Shown here piece after piece: positions 43,236-53,735 of a stretch of 64,000 nucleotides of DNA. The number at the start of each line of letters is the position of its first letter. Position 1 is the first letter of the stretch. The notes under the pieces were generated by a model. The model made no database searches. It worked only from the letters and a program-made list of their open reading frames with translations, and had not been told where the DNA came from. Source of the DNA: Tanypteryx hageni (lineage: Eukaryota; Arthropoda; Insecta; Odonata; Petaluridae); contig CM054114.1 of NCBI GenBank assembly GCA_028673005.1, positions 22,588,869-22,652,868 on the forward strand. Reading direction: 5' to 3'. The position numbers and the translations under genes were made by a program.

Positions 43236-43236
<1 letters not shown>
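43169..43236 (-). tRNA. tRNA-derived sequence (SINE head or pseudo-tRNA)
   Basis: The minus strand shows box A (TGGTGTAGTGGTTAGCG) and box B in a strong T arm (GGGGGTTCAAACCCC, 43177-43191). A loop CTTTCTA is in the anticodon position (TTC, Glu). No acceptor stem pairs, and the anticodon stem is imperfect. It lies between a (TA)n run and the leader of the RTE LINE, in the same orientation. The 61-kb RTE copy has different sequence upstream of the shared leader, so this is a SINE fused to the LINE or a separate insertion. Confidence 0.6.
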
Positions 43237-43239
<3 letters not shown>

Positions 43240-43301
<62 letters not shown>

Positions 43302-43386
43302 ATAATAAAAGATATTTCTCTGTTTGATAAACAATATGTGTTAAGCCTATAATAGGTTATAACAAAACATATATATGTATATACAT

Positions 43387-43447
<61 letters not shown>

Positions 43448-43627
43448 CATAAGGAAAAGAAAAGGTAGTGATGAGGGTGGGAACAATGTGTTGAGGAAAG
43501 CCCAGCAGACACTTACCAAGTTGGGGACCAAGTTGGCAGGCTGCTGGGGGCGTCGAAGAGACACGTAAAACACGCACACAAGAAAAACACACGCAAGCTT
43601 ATCGGGCCTATGCCCTTCTTCAGTGAA

Positions 43628-43672
<45 letters not shown>
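43240..43672. repeat. three (TA)n/(CA)n microsatellite blocks
   Basis: TA runs at about 43240-43298, 43397-43443 (preceded by ACACACAC at 43386) and 43629-43672. They flank the tRNA-like head and the small Penelope-like end. Long minus-strand frames across them (YIYIYI repeats) are artefacts of the dinucleotide. Confidence 0.97.
43444..43628 (-). mobile_element. possible Penelope-like 3' end between TA tracts
   Basis: On the minus strand, CACTGAAGAAGGGCATAGGC and CCGATAAGC (43597-43625) resemble the CUGAAGA-stem-GAAA core at 41218. The bases after it (CTTGCGTGTGTTTTTCTTG) resemble the GTGCGTGTGTGTTTTCTTT after the first motif. The core is degraded: GAAA reads GATAA. The family relation rests on this shared order. 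Confidence 0.45.
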
Positions 43673-43679
<7 letters not shown>

Positions 43680-43684
43680 GCTAC

Positions 43685-44060
43685 ACACACTCCCTGCTTT
43701 AACACTGTTCTGCATTAACACTGAAAATAATGTAATACCTTTTTCCGAATTGCACTCACGCATTCCACATTAACGCTCTTCAAAATTTCTGGTGTAATTT
43801 ATCAAGTCCACTGCACAGCGCCTCTGACATTAGTATTTTCAGTAGCTTGATGATTCTGTGTACACTTGTCGATGCTTTTTAGGTCAAAATATAGAGTGAA
43901 CTTTGTTTAAATTATATTTCCTCTTTAAATAAAAAGTCTGTGTGTCATAACCGGCAGTCAGAGGAGAAAAAGAGGAAAAACTTAACTCTCGAGGTTAAAT
44001 TAGAGGTTTTATGGAGACTAAAAGCTGGAGAGTGCCAACATTTGTTTTTTGTGAATCGCT
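43685..44060 (+). pseudogene. Tigger-like 5' end with transposase N-terminus remnant
   Basis: Around 43690-43760 the repeated CATTAACAC/TTAACAC words (CTTTAACACTGTTCTGCATT) look like a Tigger-type terminal and subterminal region. At 43960-44050 a frame reads RQSEEKKRKNLTLEVKLEVL, then WRLKAGE, as at the start of TIGD-type helix-turn-helix domains. The rest of the transposase is absent. A lone CACCCTGTATATA terminus of Tc1/mariner type lies downstream at 44352, unrelated. Confidence 0.55.
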
Positions 44061-44841
44061 TCCTTTTTGATTGTTCAGTTTTTTAAAATGTGATACCGAG
44101 GTATTTGAATTTTTCTTTATTTGGTCTCATTCCATGTTCCTTTATTTATCAAGCACATGTGATAGTTCTTTTATGAATCCGTATTTCTTTATGAAAACTT
44201 AGTAAGATTTTGATAGTTTCGATGTACGATTTAGTTTTTGTCTTATTGGTGGCCTTCTCTTAATCGAACAGTATCTTCAGTCATGATGCTTATGTTATTA
44301 TGTTCCAATTTTCTTTTAATAAAATTGTGGCTGTATAGTGACTATTGCCTCACCCTGTATATATAAGTAGACGCAGGTATCTTCTTCTACTCCGTTCTTC
44401 ATTTATATTCAACTTTTATTGTTCAATTTAAAATATAATTGCAATGCAAATTATGACCTATTTTATGTTACGTAATATGGTTAACAAATAATACTTTGGT
44501 GTATTATTTGTAAAATACTACCTATTTTCATTTCCATTAATAGAATCTGAAGGATGAATTGTATCTTATAACTTCATTTCTTATGGAAGTACATGTTCCG
44601 AATAGCACTGTTTCAGTTAGCACTTGATTTTCCTGGCACCATTTAAGAACATCAAGTGTGTGTTGTTTGATACAGCTTAATTGGCTGAACAGTAGGAATA
44701 GAGCATGAGAATTGTGCAGAGTTATGTTGATTAGTATTTAATTTAAGCATTTTGATTTTTCATGATGATTTGTAGATTCTACAAATCAGTTAATATTTAG
44801 CTATTCATTCCTTAATTGATTCATTCTTGCACTTATTTCAG
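44061..44841. other. AT-rich, intron-like DNA
   Basis: No frame. A Tc1/mariner-type terminus (CTCACCCTGTATATA) stands alone near 44350. The stretch ends in a good 3' splice site (TTCTTGCACTTATTTCAG). Confidence 0.45.
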
Positions 44842-45558
44842 GCGGAGGTGGGAGAGGAGATAAATGGTGGGGGGGATGGAGTAGTGGAGGGTGATAGGGG
44901 AGAGGGGGAGGAAGGGGGTGAGGGGGAGGAAGGGGGTGAGGGGGAGGAAGGGGGTGAGGGGGAGGAAGGGGGTGAGGGGGAGGAAGGGGGTGAGGGGGAG
45001 GAAGGGGGTGAGGGGGAGGAAGGGGGTGAGGGGGAGGAAGGGGGTGAGGGGGAGGAAGAGGGTGAGGGGGAGGAAGGGGGTGAGGGGGAGGAAGGGGGTG
45101 AGGGGGAGGAGGTTGAGGAAGTGGGTGAGGGGGAGGAAGGGGGTGAGGGAGAGGAAGGAGGTGAGGGGGAGGTGGTTGAGGAAGTGGGTGAGGGGGAGGA
45201 AGGGGGTGAGGGAGAGGAAGGAGGTGAGGGGGAGGAGGTTGAGGAAGTGGGTGAGGGGGAGGAAGGGGGTGAGGGAGAGGAAGGAGGTGAGGGGGAGGTG
45301 GTTGAGGAAGTGGGTGAGGGGGAGGAAGGGGGTGAGGGAGAGGAAGGAGGTGAGGGGGAGGTGGTTGAGGAAGTGGGTGAGGGGCAGGAGGGGGGTGTGG
45401 ATGTGTTTTTTGGGAGGGGGGATTTTAATAGGGGAATGGCCTTACAGGGGTTTCACAGGGTTTATTCGGGGGGGGATAATTTTGGTCAAGACGGGTGGGC
45501 GGACTTGGTGGAGGAGTTGGTGGAGGTGGTAATAGGGGAGGAGGTTTTTGATGACTAA
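44842..45558 (+). CDS. exon-like frame encoding a Glu/Gly-rich repeat protein tail
   Basis: A pyrimidine-rich CAG acceptor precedes GCGGAGGTG. The phase-0 frame runs [20 protein letters not shown], about ten GEEGGE hexapeptides, then about five 21-residue units ([20 protein letters not shown] type). A unique end follows, with [20 protein letters not shown] and [20 protein letters not shown] before a stop at 45556. The tail is strongly acidic and probably disordered. The unique C-terminus and acceptor argue for a real exon, while the array alone could keep any frame open. It may be the cytoplasmic tail of the membrane protein whose exon lies at 32190-32353 (matching phase). A non-coding minisatellite is the alternative. 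Confidence 0.45.
   Translation, partial: AEVGEEINGGGDGVVEGDRGEGEEGGEGEEGGEGEEGGEGEEGGEGEEGGEGEEGGEGEEGGEGEEGGEGEEEGEGEEGGEGEEGGEGEEVEEVGEGEEGGEGEEGGEGEVVEEVGEGEEGGEGEEGGEGEEVEEVGEGEEGGEGEEGGEGEVVEEVGEGEEGGEGEEGGEGEVVEEVGEGQEGGVDVFFGRGDFNRGMALQGFHRVYSGGDNFGQDGWADLVEELVEVVIGEEVFDD
44903..45385. repeat. G-rich minisatellite, 18-bp and 63-bp units
   Basis: The 18-bp unit GAGGGGGAGGAAGGGGGT is nearly perfect for about ten copies. A 63-bp higher-order unit built from GTTGAGGAAGTGGGTGAG plus two 18-bp-like units then repeats about five times. Unit lengths are multiples of three, so the reading frame is preserved. The plus strand has many GGG/GGGGG runs within short spacing, giving strong potential for G-quadruplexes; the minus strand is a C-rich polypyrimidine tract. 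Confidence 0.97.
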
Positions 45559-45659
45559 GAGGGAGGGAGGGATTGGATGGGGAAGGGGTTGGTTATCCAG
45601 AGCCCAGTGGCCAAGCTCCAGGACTATGGAGGGTCGTTGGTGGTGGTGGTAGGTATGAT

Positions 45660-47211
45660 ACCATGTCTTTCATCAGATGCTACCTTTAATAGGCTAGAGC
45701 AAAGGTGACCTAATAAAACTGCTTAGTTTGCAACTTTTTATCCGGGCACTCTTATAAAGTTTCAAAACGCTATCCAACTATTTAACCTCTGTTATCTGGT
45801 AACCCTAGGTATATGCATTGTCACAGATATGGATAAAATCAAAAAATCTCTAACTCCCATTGTAGGTTTTTGGACTCTGTACTGTTTTCATCTAATATTT
45901 TAATCAAATTTAGTAATATCTTTTTTGGCTTTTTATATACTAAAATATATTTTATTAACAGTTAAGAAAATCTAAGCATAATAAAAAGAAACAATGTATT
46001 ATTGTAGTTTTTTCTCACAGTGAGTATTCTCTGCAGCCATTTCTATCTTTAGCTTGTGCAATGTATTGTATCTATTGCACGTGCTTCCCTCGTAATCTAG
46101 CTCTGTTCTTCTTCCTGCTAGTTTTTCTTCACATACTTGTCTAGACAATGGTTATTAAACTTGCATTCCTGTCTTATGCATGGCAGCTTTCATGCCTATC
46201 CAATATAATTGGCTCCAAAAGTAACTTGTAAACCAGAATTCTTGCCTAAAGCTTAAGTTCTTTCTTATTATTTCTTTATTAAAAATTGAGCTAAAATATT
46301 ATTACATAATTACAACTAAAATTTCCATTCCTATACTTCTATGCACATTCTTTCCATCTCCCCAACTTTATTCAATGTACATCTAACTTGAACTCGTTAT
46401 ATTCAATTCCATTCCCGTTATTTCTAAGCCCTTTGTCCATTTGAATGCTGACATCTTGCTATCTGCTATTAGTGCTACACCATCAATATATACCAATGCC
46501 AGAGCACTTAAAGATTTCATATTTTAGTGTGCCAGCTAATCTCGTTTCTGCATATTTCATCACTACATCCATACATTTATAATTAGTAAAACTCACAGTA
46601 ATTTGACCTGGCATGGAATAATAACAAAATATCAAATGCAAGGCCTAATTTTGTCCTCACACCTCCATGCACTTTTTTAAAGGCTTTTTCTAAATTAAAT
46701 TTCAATAAATGCTTTTGTAAATCAATTAATGATTGATTGATTGATGTGTGACAATTGATTATTTTCTTCCATTTTTTGGATAAAAGGTGATAAAAATGTT
46801 TAGTAAAATTTGGTTTGGAGTCCCATGAAGTTTGAGTGAACAGAAAAGGGTGCTATGAAATTTAAATGGTTGCGGAGCACTGCTCCAGAGGAATAAAAAC
46901 CCTAACAACCAATGTCTTTGTCATCATCTTGTATTCCTCTTGTTGTCTTCTTTGTATTCATCTTCATGAACATCTTTGTTATCATCAACAACATCAGCTT
47001 TAAAGATTAGTTCACCTTCACACCATTTATTGTTGTCAAAATAATGTTAGGTTAGTTAGGAACCAATCTGCCTTTTTCCCATAAACCCTTGGTTCAGTCA
47101 TCGTAGCTTTATGCCTTCATGGTATCCTTACACTGCAATCACTACAACATTTGAGAGTCTACTGTATTATTGTTTAGATTACCCAAATTAATACTCTACT
47201 ATTTTATTATT
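45660..47211. other. no recognisable gene
   Basis: Mostly AT-rich. 46900-47030 repeats CATCTTTGTTATCATC-like phrases. No splice-flanked frame was found. Confidence 0.4.
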
Positions 47212-47213
47212 TA

Positions 47214-48255
47214 CCGTAAATACCCGCGTATAATGCCCACCCTCGTATAATGCGCAGGGAGGTTTTCAGCCTCGTAATCTATGATATTTCTATATACCCG
47301 CGTATAGCACGAACAGATTTCTTTTAGCGTTACTGTTCCAGAATAAAGTAGATGGTGTAACGTGGTCTAAAGCAATGATCGAATTATTGGTATTATGTAT
47401 TGGTAACATAACGAAAGTGTGAAATGAAATTTTCGAATAACATTCCAAAAGAATGTCAGCTAACTCAATCATTACATACTCTGTTTACTTACAGGATGAT
47501 ATTAGGATTAGGACACAATAATCCAATTATATCAATTTCATAGTATGGCATATGACATTGTTTGAGCTAATAAATTGAAGGAATGATGATAAACCTATGT
47601 CAAAGTTTTTTACATACGTTTTAGTCACGCCTGAGATGAACGGGTTTGCCCAACCTTCAGTATTAACGTTATTAGAGCACTCTGGAGCACGCAAAAACGA
47701 TAGTAAATAACCATAATTAACTACAGACTCTAAGAATCAAGAATAAACCACGTATGAATGCTGAGAGAAAAGTAGGGAACGATAACTTGATTTAGTTCTA
47801 CAAGAAGCATCAGCTGCCAGCGTACTCAAAGGCATCAGCTGCCATTGTTTCTCATTGTAAGTAGTACCAGTACCTCACCACCAGGCCGGGCGCAGGTGTA
47901 GGGTGACGTCATGCGTAAGATGACGATTCCGATAACAACATCGTAGAAGAATGTTCCAGTGACGAAGAATTTCTTGGCTTTTAAAATGAATAAATACTGA
48001 ATTCGTTCTTTTCATATCTAATTAATGTACGTTCATAGAATTAGTTAATAAATTTTAACTATTATCTATCTTACTTTTCGTAAAAATCACCAATAAAATT
48101 ATGAGGATACCCGGGCAGTAATTAATGAGCTGAAATTGTGGAAATATGGGATCAAATGAAAATAGGAAGATTATGTACCCTCGCATAACACGCATCCTTA
48201 TTTTTAACTCAAATATTTCGAAAAAATAGTGTGCTTTATATGCGGGTATTTACGG
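47214..48255. mobile_element. non-autonomous terminal-inverted-repeat element (pogo-type ends)
   Basis: The left end CCGTAAATACCCGCGTATAA and the inverted right end CCGTAAATACCCGCATATAA differ at one position in the first 20. TA flanks at 47212-47213 and 48256-48257. A second CCGTGTATA-like copy (CTCGTATAATGCGC) follows the left end. 1042 bp without a transposase frame. TA targets and this TIR style are usual for pogo/Tc1-type elements. Confidence 0.9.
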
Positions 48256-48257
48256 TA

Positions 48258-49539
48258 TATTGCAGCAGAGTGGGGTGGCCTAAATATTCCATATCATCAA
48301 AAATTAATTTATCTGTAATGAGTTAATTGTGACCAGTTACTTCTAAATTAATATACTCTTGGTATGTAAAAACTTTGAGAATTACTCTTTTATGAGTAAG
48401 TGATAGTGCTCCAAAGTATCTCATAGATTGGTAATACATTTTCAAGGAAGCAGAGAAAAGTTATGCTAAAGTGGTGTTTTAGGAAGAGTCCTTTATCTGC
48501 GTTATCTATGATAACCAATGAACATTCTTTTATTTTTTACTTTTTCCATACGTAGTATAGGGGAAAGTATTGTTTTGATGAAAAAAATCGACTTTGAGAT
48601 TTCAACGGAAATACACATTTTGAGGTCCCCTGAACACGTTTTGAAAATTTTCTCGATGTCTGTGTGTATGTGATAGGTATTTGTGGGTGCTCTAACTCAG
48701 AAATTATTAATCAGGTCAACGTGAAATTTTATATTTAACATTTTTATAAAAGTCACAAGAACTGATTAGTTTTTGGTAAAAATCGGTCAACCAGAAATGA
48801 GTGTTTACTCTTGTCACATATCCATAATTTTTGGAATATTTGCTTTAATATTTGATAAATGTAAAAATGTATTGGAATAAAAGTTGTGGAAAATGAAATT
48901 TTCTACAACCTTTATTTGTGACATTTTCCCATAGAATGCATTGTTTAAGAGATATCTTTTATTTTTAGCTGCCACCACCTACCGATGACTGTTGTTAACA
49001 ATTGATAGATTAACCTAGAATTCCGATGATATACATACAACTATACATCATACTATATTGTAAGTACATATTTGGAATTTCATTACAATATATTTGAATG
49101 TTGGAAATTATTTAGGAATTTTCCTTAGGGGATAATGTAACATTCTGCATTGTGCATGTTTGAGTAGTTTAAAATAATTTTGGTTTATTCTCTTATTTTT
49201 CAAAACAAAGTATCTTAATTATAATAATGGGAAGTATGTGATTATTTTTCAAACGATAGAGTGGTAATCTAGAATTTATCGTATTACTTTGACATTTTTT
49301 TAGGAATCACTCAAACGGCCAATTTCATGGTTTTGTAAATGGGTAGCATAGGTACTCATTTATTGTTTTATACATCAGTCAGTGGAATAAGGATAGGATT
49401 AATTAAAATTTTTATAGAATATGGAATTATTTATTCTCTCATTTTATTAATTTGATTTTCAGGTTTGGATTCTCATTTGATTGTCTCTTTCAATTGTTGG
49501 CCCTGTTATGTATGTCATCATAATCATACACATAAAATT
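48258..49539. other. repeat-rich, non-coding
   Basis: 48540-48820 reads like the conserved non-coding part of an insect repeat (GTGGGTGCTCTAACTCAGAA, GTGAAATTTTATATTTAAC). It is continuous with the dispersed repeat at 48826-48995. No coding frame was found. Confidence 0.45.
48826..48995. repeat. dispersed repeat, inverted partner of 20643-20826
   Basis: The reverse complement shares CAACTTTTATTCCAATACAT, the TTTTTACATT-ATCAAATATTAAAGC stretch and a GGTAGGTG(T/G)TG-G boundary with 20643-20826. Confidence 0.75.
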
Positions 49540-51055
49540 ATGCAAAGGAGATGCTCATCTTCCCTCGGTCATCTTGTGTTTGGTTTGTTTATGGCACTCT
49601 AGTGAAACAGGATTCAACTCTCAATCCTATTTCAGGTGAGATTTTAATTTCCCTCTCTTTTGAAAATATTGTTAATAGCTACAATTATTTGTTAAGTCTA
49701 ACTAATAATACATTACATCATGATGACAGCTGGAATGATATTTTTAAAAATTAAATTGCCAATTCTCTGTTAAATTTATACTTTCATATTGATCATATTC
49801 CTCTCAATAAATTAATTTCTCTCGTTATAAATTTCTTGCAAAGGCAAGTAAATACAAAGGGGTTCGCTAGGAAACTATAGGTAATGGGAGGTGGGGGGTG
49901 GGAAATGGAGTGGATATAAGGAGGGGGAGTGAGAAGGGTACAGAAAGTATTAGACAATGTTATTTATTGGTACCAATATGTAGATGGTGTTCTTTGTTTA
50001 TGGAAAAGTACTGATAGACAGCTTGCTTGTTTTCTTTCCATTCTTAATTCCTTGCATCCTTCGATCACATTCATGCACGAGTTACAAGTAAATTCCCACC
50101 TCAACTTCCTTGATTTAACCATTACCATTGAAAACAAGTCACCATTTTGCTGTGTTTAGAAAATCTACATACATGGACAACATTATTCATACCTCATCCA
50201 ATCTTTCATAAGCAAGCCATGTTCCATTCGTCAGTACAGTCAGTACTTATTAAACTACCTTTAAGAAAGAATTTCTTTATTGCTGAATTACAAATCATAA
50301 CAACAATAGTCTTAAATAGTGGATATCCAGAAAAATTAATAGAACACATTCTCCAGAAAAACAAAAGAACATCACTCTCAACATGACTTTCCCACTACAG
50401 CTTCCCGATAGACCCACCCCCCAAAAATGTTGCTTTTTGACCTTTCTTGAACCCTTATCCCACTGATTGAATAAGTTATTCCCTAGTGATACCCACAGGA
50501 TAGCTTTCCTTAGTAAAGTGAACTTTAGCCATATGTTGTGTAACAATAAAGGCCATGTGACTCCAAGTGATAAATGTGGTGTTTACAAAATTGAATGTGG
50601 TGACTGCCAAACTATATATATCGGTCAGGCTGGAAGGGAATTTACAAACAGGGAAAAAGAACATTGGCGGTGCTACATCTACAACAATAGGACTGCTTCT
50701 CAACTCACTCAGCACCTTCTTGATCATGGATATTTTTCTGATTTTGACTCAAAAATTTACATTGTGAAAATAAGGGTCACAGGCTTAATGCATTGGGAAT
50801 TATAGAAATTGTTTCTGTTGTTAAAAGTGGCCACAATGTTATTAATGACTTTTTGTACCCTTCCCACTCACCCCTCTTTGATATCCACTCCATATCCCCC
50901 CCTCCCCTCCCATTAGTTTCCTAACAAACCCAATGACTCCACCTACTCAGCAACCGGTCACCTTCCTCTGGGCCCAGATTTAAATGTAACCAACCTAAGC
51001 ATTCGAATTTAATGTAATTTCATTCTACTATACCTGAAAATCTGGAGCCGACTTA
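49540..51055 (+). pseudogene. Penelope-like element relic (RT tail and GIY-YIG endonuclease)
   Basis: From 49960: WYQYVDGVLCLWKS (RT motif with the catalytic pair changed from VDD to VDG), then FLSILNSLHPSITFMHELQV and LNFLDLTITIENKSPF. After frameshifts comes CGVYKIECGDCQTIYIGQAG with REFTNREKEH near 50580, the GIY-YIG core, and FVKSGHNVINDFLYPSHSPL near 50825. The order RT then GIY-YIG is diagnostic for Penelope elements. The 5' part, upstream of the RT tail, is unrecognisable or truncated. Stops and frameshifts make it non-functional. A TATATGGTATAT-ended fragment with CACGAGA words follows at 51050-51150 and may be a separate inverted-repeat relic. Confidence 0.88.
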
Positions 51056-51225
51056 TACACGAGACATACAAAAAAACAAAACATTTGATGAAAAAGACAG
51101 GTGTCAACCTATTCACGAGATCAATTTATACATGAGTATATATGGTATATTGGATCCATGTACTTGAAAAATATCGCATTTAGAATCCATAAATGATACC
51201 TAGTGACACCTCCTGCTAGCAAATG

Positions 51226-52665
51226 CAGTAAACTCTTGTTAACACAAACTCCAAGGGAGAATCAAATCATGTGTTCGGTTTAACCGAGTTCGTGATAACC
51301 GAATTATATATGAAAAACTGAAAAAATATTACAAATTTCTGCTTAAATATATGTACCTACCTATAACCTGTTCATGTTAAATACATTATTGTTAATAACA
51401 CCACAAATGCACAATTTTGAGTAATATTCAAATTAACGTAACGTTAAATTTGATGTAAATGATAGATCTCAATTATCTGCAAATTTATAATGTTCACCTT
51501 GAAGTTAAATGATGTAAATACATATGTCTTAACTTACTTTTACTAAATCTAAATCACGTAGGTTTTTTATTTTCGTTGTTGTCCCTGCAGATACAACATG
51601 GTCGATTATATCATATTTATTTTTACAATTGTGGATAGTGTCAATTTCTGATTTTTATATTTTTCTATAATTCTTTTTTTTTTAATACCCCATTCTGATA
51701 CCTGTAGAATTTTCATTTTTGTTGCCAATGTAATTGAAATTTGGCTTGTTTTGCAACTTGTGCCATTCATTTATATGGTTGAATGTTTACACACGAAACT
51801 ATTGTCTAACAGGGGAAGATGGTGAGATGTGGATGTTTACTTCTTTCACAATCAAGAAGCAATACTATTTGTCGAGCCATAGTCGCCTTGCTAAATTTAT
51901 AATTTTTTGTGGGAAGAAACAGAGGACAATGTTGGAATATCCAGGTCTGTGATTTTCTTTGGCAAGGCGAAGGTCAAATACAAAATATAAATTTTGTTTG
52001 ATGACACCCAATAGCTTACCCGAATTTTTGAATTCCACTTCTTGGAGTGAGAGAAAAACACTTCTGTCTCTGCACAGCCATGTTCTCGAAGGCATGGTAA
52101 ATGGTGCAGAAGCGCAGTAAGCTCCCAGCACCTGTGAATTTGAGTGTTTAGCAGTTGTGCATCCTCATCAGAATTGCTATCGTATCAAGGCATACCGTTG
52201 TTGATTGTGAATGATGATATCAGGCAAAATAATTTTGGTGATCTGTTCAAATAAAAAAATTACCTCAAGGAATGCAAATACCTATGTTAATACAATGAAA
52301 GCATCTGCGTTTGTAACATCCTTCTGATGATGAAAAACGACTGAAGACAGTTAGAGCCAGGAATGAAGAAAATTGTGGAATCATCGATCATAGCATTCCA
52401 AGGCATCCTCATATTGAACTTATCTCACAAACAACCTCTCCACATGCCAGAAATAAAGTAATATGGCTGTAAAATAGTTTTGACTAAACACAAGTGTTCG
52501 TGTTAACTAATTACTTGAGTTCTTGGTTCCCAAATTTTGTTCAAAGTTCGTCTTAAGCGAATTTTGTTTTAACCAACCAACTCGCATACATTAATCCATA
52601 CATTCAGTGCCGGGGAAAATATTTGTTCATGTAAACCATGTGTTTGTGTTAACGAGGGTTTACTG
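51226..52665. mobile_element. pogo/Tigger-type element, decayed or non-autonomous
   Basis: The left end CAGTAAACTCTTGTTAACAC and the inverted right end CAGTAAACCCTCGTTAACAC continue to ACAAAC, matching at 22 of 24 positions. Flanking dinucleotides are TG on both sides instead of TA. 1440 bp. No convincing transposase frame, although a stretch near 52280-52400 could be decayed coding sequence. Additional GTTAACTAA/GTTCGTGTTAA-like words lie in both subterminal regions. Confidence 0.88.
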
Positions 52666-52819
52666 TGCCTATACAAATATGCATGGCTGAAAGAAAATGA
52701 TGAGGTAAGTCAGACCAGATGAAATCACTGTGCAGGCTGAATATGACCCACAGACCATACTTAGGTGATGTCTGCACAACATGAGGTTATAATACATAAT
52801 GTTGTTTTTATTTTTAATA

Positions 52820-53258
52820 CAGTAGATCATCGAGTATCCGGCGCAATGGAGGGATGGGGTCACCAGATTCTCAAAAATGCTGGATAATCATATCAAAATT
52901 TTTATACAGCTTATTTTTGAACATTCTTTTACAACATTGTATTCAACACTTCAGAGTGATTGCATGGGTATCAGGTGATATAAAGTACACAATGTAGTGG
53001 TGATATAGAATACATTTCTGCCATATTGCCGAAGAAGTGGTAAGCAAGAAAAAGGCCATTAAAATCATTCACAAATTGCATACGTATAAGTGAGAGAAAT
53101 ACTCCCATGGGATGGAAGAAGCGATATGTATAAAAGAGAATTATGTACAATTCAGTATGTGTGGGTATGATTTGGCATAGTGTTTCGCGGGGATTACAAA
53201 AAATATGGATAAACCAGTATTAGGTATAACTGGGTTACATATAACCCAGATCCTACTG
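52820..53258. mobile_element. short Tigger-type MITE
   Basis: TA at 52818-52819 and 53259-53260. The left end CAGTAGATCATCGAGTATCC and the inverted right end CAGTAGGATCTGG share CAGTAG and a following GATC. The internal GGATAATCATAT and the flanking GCTGGATAATGTTGG near 53395 resemble Tigger subterminal GGATAAT words, so the right end may belong to a longer, rearranged copy. Confidence 0.6.
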
Positions 53259-53553
53259 TACTAATTGCAGTTGTTCCAAAATGTCTTGGCACCAGACGGT
53301 GCGGTATCGCCGGACTGATACTGCCATTGATGTGATTCTCTGGTGAATGCCGAATTACTAGCAACTTTCACCAGATTGGCCAGGACTGCTGGATAATGTT
53401 GGAAGTCGGATAATTGATGATATTACATATTTTTGGCAATTACTTTTTGTAGACATGTTCAAATGAATATATATCAATTTTTATAAAATAGTGCATACAT
53501 GTAATTTGTAATGCTTAATTTCTTAACTTTCTGAGAAATTAATTTCTTTCCAG
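53259..53553. other. spacer with Tigger-like subterminal words, ends in a splice acceptor
   Basis: Contains CCGGACTGATACTGCC and two GGATAATN-type words. The last 20 bases (AAATTAATTTCTTTCCAG) form a good acceptor for the next exon. Confidence 0.4.
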
Positions 53554-53735
53554 AAGGACTTATGTTCATCCGAGAGAAGAGGGTTGTGGAGAGACTTCTT
53601 TTTAAGGCCTACATGAAACAGATTGAGGAAGGAGTGGAAGAATCACACAGATGTGTTTTTGCCTTCATTCCTGACATTGCCCCTTGCTTTTGTCTTCCCA
53701 CACAACAGTACTCTACCAAAAATGTTCAATCCAAT
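53554..53735 (+). CDS. ionotropic receptor, exon of the ligand-binding S2 lobe (probable)
   Basis: 182 bases lie between the acceptor TTTCTTTCCAG and the donor AAT|GTAAGA. The frame (xAA start, phase-0 end) reads GLMFIREKRVVERLLFKAYM, then EGVEESHRCVFAFIPDIAPC and LPTQQYSTKNVQSN. Length, position about 950 bases upstream of a clear ionotropic-receptor terminal exon on the same strand, and general look (YSTKN before the M3-proximal segment) fit the S2 lobe. The phases do not match: this exon ends in phase 0 while the next must start after two bases, so a small exon is missing or one of the two is damaged. The channel-pore exons are not seen upstream. Confidence 0.55.

Noticed and set aside
42974..43705. 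Long minus-strand frame (243 codons) with YIYIYI runs
   Set aside because: Most of it is (TA)n translated in one frame, joined to tRNA-like and leader sequence; no protein domain.
44891..45532. Second plus frame of RGRKGV repeats and minus-strand proline-rich frames
   Set aside because: They are alternative readings of the same minisatellite with no unique coding end; the Glu/Gly frame keeps an acceptor, a unique C-terminus and the longest opening.
49540..50805. Group I intron or homing endonuclease because of the GIY-YIG core
   Set aside because: The GIY-YIG follows a Penelope RT tail, and the C-terminal block matches Penelope elements; no group I intron core is seen.
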